64,000 nt of DNA from Pseudomonas sp. CFII64. Its GTDB lineage: Bacteria > Pseudomonadota > Gammaproteobacteria > Pseudomonadales > Pseudomonadaceae. Below, one piece after another: positions 26,994 through 33,545 of the stretch. Below the pieces are notes generated by a model. That model had not been told where the DNA came from. It saw only the letters and a list, made by a program, of their open reading frames with translations, and did no database searches. Location of the stretch: the NCBI RefSeq assembly GCF_000416235.1, contig NZ_ATLO01000011.1:58737-122736 (forward strand). Reading direction: 5' to 3'. The first letter of the stretch is position 1. Every line of letters begins with the position of its first letter. Both the position numbers and the translations under genes were made by a program.

Positions 26994-28205
26994 ATGAATA
27001 CCTCCACGAACGACCCGCTCGCCTGGGTGAATGGCAGCGATGCGCCAGAGATGAACAGCCTCGACCTGGGCTTCATGGCGTTATCCGACAGTGCATCGTT
27101 GGTGGTGGCCGCCACTCAGGGGTTCGCCCAGCCTTATGGCCTGACCCTCAATCTCAAGCGCCAGGCGTCCTGGGCCAACCTGCGTGACAAACTGGTCAGC
27201 GGCGAACTGCACGCGGCCCACAGCCTTTACGGCCTGATCTATGCCGTGCAACTGGGTATCGGTGGCGGCCCCGCGACGGACATGGCGGTGCTGATGGGCC
27301 TGAACCAGAACGGCCAGAGCATCAACCTGTCCCGCCCGCTCCAGGAAGCGGGCGTGATCACTCCTGAGGCACTGGACCGGCGCGCGCACCAAAGCGGCCC
27401 AAAGCTGACCTTCGCCCAGACTTTTCCTACCGGCAATCATGCGATGTGGTTGTATTACTGGCTCGCCAGCCAAGGCATTCATCCGCTTCACGACGTGACC
27501 AGCGTGGTCGTGCCGCCGCCGCAAATGGTTGCGCACCTGCAAGCCGGGCGTATCGACGGCTTCTGCGTCGGCGAACCCTGGGGCGCCAGTGCTGTGCAGC
27601 GACAGCTGGGTTTCACCTTTGCCACCAGCCAGGCGATCTGGCCGGATCACCCGGAAAAAGTCCTGGGTTGCACCCGCGAGTTTGTCGAGCAAAACCCCAA
27701 CACGGCGCGCGCACTGGTCAAGGCCGTTCTGGAGGCCAGCCGTTTCATCGAAGAAAATCAGCAAAACCGCCGCAGCACCGCGCAGCTGCTCAGTGGCAAG
27801 GACTATCTGGACGCGCCGGCCAGCTGCATTGAGCCGCGTTTGCTCGGCGAATACAGCGATGGGTTGGGCAACCAGTGGCAGGATAACCACGCGCTGCGCT
27901 TTCATGGCGGTGGCGAGGTGAACCTGCCGTACCTGTCCGATGGCATGTGGTTCATGACCCAATTCCGCCGCTGGGGCTTGCTGCGCGAAGACCCGGACTA
28001 TCTGTCGGTTGCCACCCGCGTTCACCAACTGGACCTGTATCGCCAGGCGGCGGGTGAAGTGGGCATTGAAGTCGCTGCTTCGACCATGCGCAGCAGCCAG
28101 TTGATCGACGGCAAAGTCTGGGATGGCAGCGATCCGGCGGGCTACGCGCGCAGCTTCAAGCTGCATGCGCTGGCCGACACCGCCCCCGCCGTTGTCAGTC
28201 GCTGA
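26994..28205 (+). CDS. nasS: Nitrate sensor NasS (NrtA/CmpA-family binding protein)
   Basis: 403 residues of the NrtA/CmpA nitrate/bicarbonate-binding family, but with no signal peptide, which marks it as the cytosolic sensor NasS rather than a transporter subunit. Family segments include LDLGFMALSDSASLVVAATQGF at the N-terminus and MWLYYWLASQGIHP near residue 150. NasS holds NasT inactive and releases it when nitrate or nitrite binds. The ATG at 26994, with AAGGAAG upstream, is preferred; the open frame to 26760 runs through the leader. nasT starts 11 bases after its stop. Confidence 0.92.
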   Translation: MNTSTNDPLAWVNGSDAPEMNSLDLGFMALSDSASLVVAATQGFAQPYGLTLNLKRQASWANLRDKLVSGELHAAHSLYGLIYAVQLGIGGGPATDMAVLMGLNQNGQSINLSRPLQEAGVITPEALDRRAHQSGPKLTFAQTFPTGNHAMWLYYWLASQGIHPLHDVTSVVVPPPQMVAHLQAGRIDGFCVGEPWGASAVQRQLGFTFATSQAIWPDHPEKVLGCTREFVEQNPNTARALVKAVLEASRFIEENQQNRRSTAQLLSGKDYLDAPASCIEPRLLGEYSDGLGNQWQDNHALRFHGGGEVNLPYLSDGMWFMTQFRRWGLLREDPDYLSVATRVHQLDLYRQAAGEVGIEVAASTMRSSQLIDGKVWDGSDPAGYARSFKLHALADTAPAVVSR

Positions 28206-28216
28206 GGGCCGCAATC

Positions 28217-28792
28217 ATGCTACGTATCCTGTTAATCAACGACACGCCGAAAAAAGTCGGACGCCTGAAAGCGGCGCTCTCCGAAGCGGGATTTGAAGTC
28301 ATCGACGAGTCCGGACTGATCATCGACTTGCCTGCACGGGTGGAAGCGGTTCGCCCGGACGTAATCCTCATCGACACCGAATCCCCGGGCCGCGACGTCA
28401 TGGAACAAGTGGTGCTGGTCAGCCGTGACCAGCCGCGCCCGATTGTGATGTTCACCGACGAGCATGACCCCGACGTGATGCGCCAGGCGATCAAATCCGG
28501 GGTCAGCGCTTATATCGTCGAGGGCATTCTGGCCCAGCGCCTGCAGCCGATCCTCGATGTCGCGATGGCACGATTTGAGAGCGATCAGGCTTTGCGTGCC
28601 CAACTTCAGGCACGCGACCAGCAATTGGCCGAACGCAAACGCATCGAATTGGCCAAAGGTCTGTTGATGAAAATGAAGGATTGCAAGGAAGAAGAGGCCT
28701 ACACCCTGATGCGCCGCCAGGCCATGAGCAGGCAGCAGAAACTGATCCAGGTCGCCGAGCAGATCATCGCCATGAGCGAGCTGCTGGGGTGA
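28217..28792 (+). CDS. nasT: ANTAR-domain antiterminator NasT
   Basis: 191 residues: an N-terminal pseudo-receiver (residues 1-120) with DVILIDTESPGRDVM, and a C-terminal ANTAR RNA-binding domain (~125-188) with RKRIELAKGLLMKMKDCKEEEAYTLMRRQAM. It binds paired hexaloop hairpins in leader RNA and prevents termination when freed from NasS. Three such leaders occur in this cluster, at 26841, 28856 and 32157. It is co-transcribed with nasS. Confidence 0.94.
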   Translation: MLRILLINDTPKKVGRLKAALSEAGFEVIDESGLIIDLPARVEAVRPDVILIDTESPGRDVMEQVVLVSRDQPRPIVMFTDEHDPDVMRQAIKSGVSAYIVEGILAQRLQPILDVAMARFESDQALRAQLQARDQQLAERKRIELAKGLLMKMKDCKEEEAYTLMRRQAMSRQQKLIQVAEQIIAMSELLG

Positions 28793-28825
28793 TGCGGGCC
28801 AACGAAAAAGCGTTCTTCGCTTCTC

Positions 28826-28841
28826 TGGCCCAGCTTTTGCT
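28826..28841 (+). promoter_or_regulatory. Candidate sigma-54 promoter of the nitrate transporter operon
   Basis: TGGCCCAGCTTTTGCT: GG and GC doublets 10 bases apart, TGGCC / TTGCT. The predicted start, about 28852, is 4 bases before the P1 hairpin of the leader. It lies 33 bases after the nasT stop, showing that the transporter has its own promoter. Confidence 0.7.
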
Positions 28842-28855
28842 TAGCTAATCACACA

Positions 28856-28938
28856 GGTAGCCAACGGCGGTTGCCCCACCTACGACAAAGACGTCGCACA
28901 CCTCTTTCGCCAACGCGAATCGGGTTGCGGCGTTTTTT
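28856..28938 (+). promoter_or_regulatory. ANTAR-type antitermination leader of the nitrate transporter
   Basis: P1: 7-bp stem GGTAGCC/GGTTGCC (with G-T pairs) around hexaloop AACGGC (28856-28875). Linker of 7 bases. P2: CGAC/GTCG around AAAGAC (28883-28896). Terminator: ACGTCGCA (28891-28898) pairs over 8 bp with TGCGGCGT (28926-28933), followed by TTTTT. Its 5' arm overlaps P2, as in the nasS leader. A shorter alternative stem, 28908-28914 with 28924-28932, is also possible. NasT is the expected ligand. Confidence 0.75.
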
Positions 28939-29060
28939 GCGTTTTGGCCCCAGTGATTGGGGCCGGTGGAGCCGCCGAGGTTATGGATGCTCCACCTGCA
29001 GGTCTTCGCCCGCTGCGGTTCACGAACCGACAGACTTCCTTTATGCAGATGAGGTGTTCA

Positions 29061-30272
29061 ATGAATACAAGTTTCTGGAAAGCCGGCCACAAACCGACTC
29101 TGTTCGCTGCCTTCCTGTATTTCGACCTGAGCTTCATGGTCTGGTACCTGCTTGGCCCCCTGGCTGTGCAGATCGCCGCCGACTTGCACCTGACCACACA
29201 GCAACGCGGCCTGATGGTGGCAACGCCGATTCTGGCCGGTGCGGTGCTGCGCTTCGTGATGGGTTTGCTGGCTGATCAGCTGTCGCCGAAAACCGCTGGC
29301 ATCATCGGTCAGGTGATCGTCATCTGCGCTCTGTTCGGTGCCTGGAAACTGGGTATCCACAGTTATGAGCAGGCGCTGATTCTAGGTCTGTTCCTCGGCA
29401 TGGCGGGCGCTTCATTCGCTGTCGCCCTGCCGCTGGCCTCGCAATGGTACCCGGCCGAGCATCAGGGCAAGGCCATGGGCATCGCCGGTGCAGGCAACTC
29501 CGGCACGGTTCTGGCGGCATTGATCGCGCCGGTTCTGGCCATGGCTTTCGGCTGGAGCAACGTGTTCGGCTTTGCCGTCATCCCCTTGGTATTGACGCTG
29601 ATTGCCTTCTGCCTGATGGCCCGCAATGCACCAGAACGCGCCAAGCCCAAGTCCATGGCGGACTATCTCAAGGCATTGGGTGATCGTGACAGCTGGTGGT
29701 TCATGTTCTTCTACAGCGTCACCTTTGGCGGCTTCATCGGCCTGGCCAGCGCCCTGCCCGGCTACTTCAACGATCAGTATGGCCTGAGCCCGGTGACCGC
29801 CGGTTATTACACCGCAGCCTGCGTCTTTGGCGGCAGTCTGATGCGTCCATTGGGTGGCGCGCTGGCCGACCGGTTCGGCGGGATTCGCACCTTGTCCGGC
29901 ATGTACGCCGTGGCCGCCATCTGCATCGCCGCTGTCGGCTTCAACCTGCCCAGCTCGTGGGCGGCACTGGCGCTGTTCGTCGCGGCCATGCTCGGTCTGG
30001 GCGCGGGTAACGGCGCGGTGTTCCAGCTGGTCCCACAACGTTTCCGCAAGGAAATCGGGGTCATGACCGGCCTGATCGGCATGGCTGGCGGCATTGGTGG
30101 CTTCCTGCTCGCAGCCGGCCTGGGTGCAATCAAGCAAAACACCGGTGACTACCAGCTCGGTCTGTGGCTGTTCGCCTTCCTTGGCGTGCTGGCCTGGTTC
30201 GGCCTGCTCAACGTCAAGCGTCGCTGGAGAACCACTTGGGGTTCGGCAGCGGTTACCGCCGCCCGCGTCTGA
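29061..30272 (+). CDS. nasA: Nitrate/nitrite transporter, NNP family (MFS)
   Basis: 403 residues with 12 predicted membrane helices. It carries the NarK/NasA nitrate signature: GMAGASFAVALPLASQWYPAEHQG near residues 112-134, followed by GIAGAGNSG, with a second Gly-rich signature GLIGMAGGIGGFLLAAGLG near residue 340. It imports nitrate for assimilation. The ATG at 29061 (MNTSFWKAGHK) has GAGG upstream. The next gene (phosphatase/kinase) begins 8 bases after its stop. Called nasA in P. aeruginosa. Confidence 0.93.
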   Translation: MNTSFWKAGHKPTLFAAFLYFDLSFMVWYLLGPLAVQIAADLHLTTQQRGLMVATPILAGAVLRFVMGLLADQLSPKTAGIIGQVIVICALFGAWKLGIHSYEQALILGLFLGMAGASFAVALPLASQWYPAEHQGKAMGIAGAGNSGTVLAALIAPVLAMAFGWSNVFGFAVIPLVLTLIAFCLMARNAPERAKPKSMADYLKALGDRDSWWFMFFYSVTFGGFIGLASALPGYFNDQYGLSPVTAGYYTAACVFGGSLMRPLGGALADRFGGIRTLSGMYAVAAICIAAVGFNLPSSWAALALFVAAMLGLGAGNGAVFQLVPQRFRKEIGVMTGLIGMAGGIGGFLLAAGLGAIKQNTGDYQLGLWLFAFLGVLAWFGLLNVKRRWRTTWGSAAVTAARV

Positions 30273-30280
30273 GGTGAGCG

Positions 30281-31933
30281 ATGAGTCTGCAACTGAGTTT
30301 TGCCCAGTGCAGCGCCAGCGGCCCGCGACCGGAAAACCAGGACGCTCTGCGCCTGGTGACGCCGGTCCCGGCCCTCGCCGCCAGCAAGGGTTATCTGTTC
30401 GCGGTTGCCGATGGCGTCAGCCAGTGCGTCGATGGCGCACTGGCGTCGCAATCCACCTTGCAAGCCCTGGCGCTGGATTACTACTCGACACCGGAAACCT
30501 GGGGCATCGCCCAGTCGCTGGATCGCCTGCTGCTGGCGCAGAATCGCTGGTTGTTGGCCAATGGCTTACTGACCACGCTGAGCGCACTGGTGCTGCGCGG
30601 CCGGCGATTCACCCTGGCCCATGTCGGCGATTGTCGGGCTTATCGCTGGCATCGAGGGGAATTGCTGCGCATCAGCGAGGACCACGTCTGGGAACAACCG
30701 GACATGCAGCATGTGCTCAAGCGCGCGCTCGGGCTGGATCAGTACGTGGTCATGGATTACCTGGACGGCGAACTGCGCGAAGGTGAACGCCTGTTGCTGG
30801 TCAGCGATGGCGTGTGGGCCACGCTGGGCGATGCCAGCATTCGCTCGATTCTCACCGAACAAGACAATCTGGAAAACGCGGTGCAGACCTTGGTCAATGC
30901 TGCGCATCTGGCAGGCAGTCAGGATAACGCCAGCGCCCTGCTGATCCACATCGACAAGCTGGGCCAGGACGATCTCGGCGATACGCTGGTCCAGCTTCAG
31001 CAATGGCCGTTGCCGCCAGCGCTGAAAGCCGGTCAGCGCTTTGAAGGCTTTGAAGTGGTCAACCTGCTGGCGGAATCGCGGCAGTCATTGCTGTATCGGG
31101 TCTGCGACCCGCTCGGTCAGCGCTGGCTCCTGAAAACCCTGCCAGCCAATCGGCATGACGAAACCAACGCCGGGCAAAGCCTGTTGCTGGAAGAATGGTT
31201 TCTGCGGCGGGTGGCCGGGCGCTATTTTCCCGAACTGCATCCTGCCCCGGATCGTCAGCATCTGTATTACTTGATGCGCGAGCATGGTGGCCGCACGCTG
31301 GCCGAGCTGTTTGAGCTCAGCGGGCCCGTTTCCGTGGCGCATTGGCAGGATCTGGCGACCCGCCTGCTGCGCGCCGTGGGTTTGCTGCATCGGCGCAATA
31401 TCATCCATCGCGACATCAAGCCGGAAAACCTGCTGCTGGATGATGACGGTGAATTACGCCTGCTGGACTTCGGGCTGGCGTATTGCCCCGGTCTGTCCGC
31501 ACCCGCCGACGAACTGCCCGGCACCCCGAGTTTTATTGCGCCCGAGGCCTTCAACGGCGCAGAACCCGGGCCACAGCAGGACTTGTACGCCGTCGGCGTC
31601 ACGCTTTATTACCTCCTGACCGGCCATTATCCGTACGGCGAAATAGAGGCGTTCCAGCATCGGCGGTTTGGCACCCCGGTTCCCGCCAGCCGCTATCGGC
31701 CGGATGTGCCGGACTGGCTGGATCACAGCCTGCAACAAGCCCTGCACGCCGAACCGGACTCACGCTACGAAACGGCGGAACAGTGGCTGCTGCAACTGGA
31801 ACAAGCCGAACACCGGTCAGTGGCTCAGCATCGGCCGCTGCTGGAACGCGAGCCGCTCAAGGTGTGGCGCACGCTGGCGCTGGTGTCGCTGCTGGTGAAC
31901 CTGATCATGATCATCTGGCTGCTGCGCCACTGA
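30281..31933 (+). CDS. Bifunctional PP2C phosphatase / Ser-Thr protein kinase
   Basis: 550 residues joining opposing activities. The N-terminal PP2C domain (~1-230) has metal ligands in ENQDA, ADGVS, HVGDCRAYRW, SDGVW and GSQDNAS. The C-terminal kinase (~255-515) has LLKTLP (Lys), HRDIKPENLLLDD (catalytic loop), DFGLAY, and TPSFIAPEAF. The last ~20 residues are a membrane helix (LVSLLVNLIMIIWLL), placing it at the inner membrane. The same gene sits next to the transporter in P. aeruginosa (PA1782). Its target is unknown; the transporter or reductase are natural guesses. Confidence 0.93.
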   Translation: MSLQLSFAQCSASGPRPENQDALRLVTPVPALAASKGYLFAVADGVSQCVDGALASQSTLQALALDYYSTPETWGIAQSLDRLLLAQNRWLLANGLLTTLSALVLRGRRFTLAHVGDCRAYRWHRGELLRISEDHVWEQPDMQHVLKRALGLDQYVVMDYLDGELREGERLLLVSDGVWATLGDASIRSILTEQDNLENAVQTLVNAAHLAGSQDNASALLIHIDKLGQDDLGDTLVQLQQWPLPPALKAGQRFEGFEVVNLLAESRQSLLYRVCDPLGQRWLLKTLPANRHDETNAGQSLLLEEWFLRRVAGRYFPELHPAPDRQHLYYLMREHGGRTLAELFELSGPVSVAHWQDLATRLLRAVGLLHRRNIIHRDIKPENLLLDDDGELRLLDFGLAYCPGLSAPADELPGTPSFIAPEAFNGAEPGPQQDLYAVGVTLYYLLTGHYPYGEIEAFQHRRFGTPVPASRYRPDVPDWLDHSLQQALHAEPDSRYETAEQWLLQLEQAEHRSVAQHRPLLEREPLKVWRTLALVSLLVNLIMIIWLLRH

Positions 31934-32000
31934 GCATTGCGCCCCGCTTCGGTGCGAGGCGCACCAAAGCGGGAACCTCCTCCACCCCGTTAGAGATTCC

Positions 32001-32089
32001 GTTGGAGCGAGGCTTGCCCGCGAAGGCGTCCATTCAGGTGACGATAATGGCAACAGAGACACCGATTCGCGGGCAAGCCTCGCTCCAAC
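32001..32089. repeat. REPIN-like inverted repeat
   Basis: Two 24-base arms (32001-32024 and 32066-32089), each an exact reverse complement of the other, starting GTTGGAGCGAGGCTTGCCCG; 41 bases lie between. This is a different REP class from the GTAGGACCG units; a relative is at 56697-56806. It separates the kinase gene from the sigma-54 element at 32107. Confidence 0.85.
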
Positions 32090-32106
32090 GCAGTCCGAGT
32101 CTAATC

Positions 32107-32122
32107 TGGCACAACCCATGCA
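32107..32122 (+). promoter_or_regulatory. Candidate sigma-54 promoter of the nitrate reductase operon
   Basis: TGGCACAACCCATGCA: a full TGGCAC -24 box, GG and GC doublets 10 bases apart and ATGCA at -12. It is the closest match of the three in the cluster. Predicted start near 32133. Confidence 0.75.
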
Positions 32123-32156
32123 TATTCCCTCTCAAGCAACTCACATTCAGCCCTGA

Positions 32157-32242
32157 CCTTCAACGACGAAGGCCCGGGCTTCCCGAGATAACGGGATCGG
32201 ACAAAGGCGTCCTCGCTAGGTAACTAGCGGGACGCCTTTTTT
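32157..32242 (+). promoter_or_regulatory. ANTAR-type antitermination leader of the nitrate reductase operon
   Basis: P1: CCTTC/GAAGG around AACGAC (32157-32172). A 26-base linker with its own hairpin TCCCG/CGGGA (loop AGATAA, 32181-32196). P2: GGAC/GTCC around AAAGGC (32199-32212). Terminator: GGCGTCC (32206-32212) with GGACGCC (32230-32236), enclosing a second perfect stem CGCTAG/CTAGCG with loop GTAA, then six T's. Its 5' arm overlaps P2. The two loops obey A1/G4. Confidence 0.78.
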
Positions 32243-32291
32243 GTTTGCACGGATTTTGTCGAGCGCGCCCATGGTGGATCTCGGAGGCAAC

Positions 32292-33545
32292 ATGAAAAAA
32301 CTCAAACTGGTGATGATCGGCAATGGCATGGCCGGGGTGCGAACTCTGGAAGAGCTGCTCAAGCTGAGCGATGACCTGTACAACATCACCGTGTTCGGCG
32401 CCGAGCCGCACCCCAATTACAATCGCATCCTGCTTTCGCCCGTGCTGGCCGGCGAGCAGAAATTCGATGAAATCGTGCTCAACGATCTGGACTGGTACCT
32501 GAGCAACAACATCAAACTGCTGCTCAATCGCAGCGTTGTCAGAATCGACCGAATCAAAAGAATCGTCACCGCCGACGATGGCACTCAGGCCCATTACGAC
32601 CGCCTGCTGATCGCCACCGGCTCCAAACCGTTCATTCCGCCGATTCCCGGCAACACCCTGGATGGCGTCATTGGCTATCGGGACATTGCCGACACGCAGC
32701 AGATGATTCACACCGCGCGCACCCATAAACATGCCGTCGTCATCGGCGGTGGTCTGTTGGGACTTGAAGCGGCCAACGGCCTGAAGCTGCGCGGCATGGA
32801 CGTCACGGTAGTGCACATCGGCAAGTGGCTGCTGGAGCGCCAGCTGGACCAGACCTCGGCGCAATTGCTGCAGCACGCCCTTGAAGAGCGCGGGCTGAAA
32901 TTCCGTCTTGGTGAACAAACAAAAGCGCTGCTCGACGACGGCGAAGGCCGGGTCAAGGCCGTGCAGTTCTCCAACGGCGATGTTGTGCCTGCGGACCTGG
33001 TGGTGATGGCCGCTGGGGTACGCCCCGCCATCGAGCTGGCCGAACAGGCGGGCATTCCCTGTGACCGAGGCATTCTGGTCAGCGACACCTTGCAGACTTT
33101 CGACCCACGCATCTACGCCATCGGCGAATGCGCCAGCCACCGGGGAACGGCCTACGGCCTGGTGGCGCCGCTGTTCGAACAAGCCAAGGTCTGCGCCAAT
33201 CACCTCGCGCAACTGGGGTTTGCCAGCTACAAGGGTTCGGTGACCTCGACCAAATTGAAAGTCACCGGCATCGACCTGTTTTCCGCCGGCGACTTCATGG
33301 GTGGCGACGGCACCGAAAGCATCACCCTTCGCGACCCCATCAGCGGCAGCTACAAGAAACTGGTGATCAAGAATGACTTGCTGGTGGGCGCCTGCCTCTA
33401 CGGCGACACGGCGGATGGCGGCTGGTACCTGCGGCAGATTCGCGAAGGACGCTGCATTGGCAACAGTCGCGATCACTTGATGTTTGGCGAACACAGCCTG
33501 GGCGCTGCCACCGACGTAACTCTGGGTGTTGCGTTATGCGCCTGA
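32292..33545 (+). CDS. FAD/NAD(P)H-dependent oxidoreductase, nitrate reductase electron-transfer partner
   Basis: 417 residues resembling the N-terminal flavin module of NirB: FAD motif VMIGNGMAGV (~7-16), PNYNRILLS, NAD motif VVIGGGLLGLEAANGL (~150) and FDPRIYAIGECASHRG (~275). It ends there, without the Fe-S and siroheme modules of the ~800-residue NirB. Its stop overlaps the nitrate reductase start, so it probably passes electrons from NAD(P)H to that enzyme, as Klebsiella NasC does. GGAGGC precedes the ATG. An alternative reading, a relic of NirB, is less likely because the frame is intact and tightly coupled. Confidence 0.85.
   Translation: MKKLKLVMIGNGMAGVRTLEELLKLSDDLYNITVFGAEPHPNYNRILLSPVLAGEQKFDEIVLNDLDWYLSNNIKLLLNRSVVRIDRIKRIVTADDGTQAHYDRLLIATGSKPFIPPIPGNTLDGVIGYRDIADTQQMIHTARTHKHAVVIGGGLLGLEAANGLKLRGMDVTVVHIGKWLLERQLDQTSAQLLQHALEERGLKFRLGEQTKALLDDGEGRVKAVQFSNGDVVPADLVVMAAGVRPAIELAEQAGIPCDRGILVSDTLQTFDPRIYAIGECASHRGTAYGLVAPLFEQAKVCANHLAQLGFASYKGSVTSTKLKVTGIDLFSAGDFMGGDGTESITLRDPISGSYKKLVIKNDLLVGACLYGDTADGGWYLRQIREGRCIGNSRDHLMFGEHSLGAATDVTLGVALCA

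Noticed and set aside
28908..28938. Local stem CGCCAAC / GTTGCGGCG as the transporter leader terminator
   Set aside because: It needs a two-base bulge and does not overlap P2; the 28891-28898/28926-28933 pairing is continuous and matches the design of the other two leaders. Kept only as an alternative.
32181..32196. Hairpin TCCCG-AGATAA-CGGGA as the first ANTAR hairpin of the reductase leader
   Set aside because: The six-base loop lacks G at position 4; the hairpin at 32157-32172 with loop AACGAC fits both rules, so this one is treated as linker structure.
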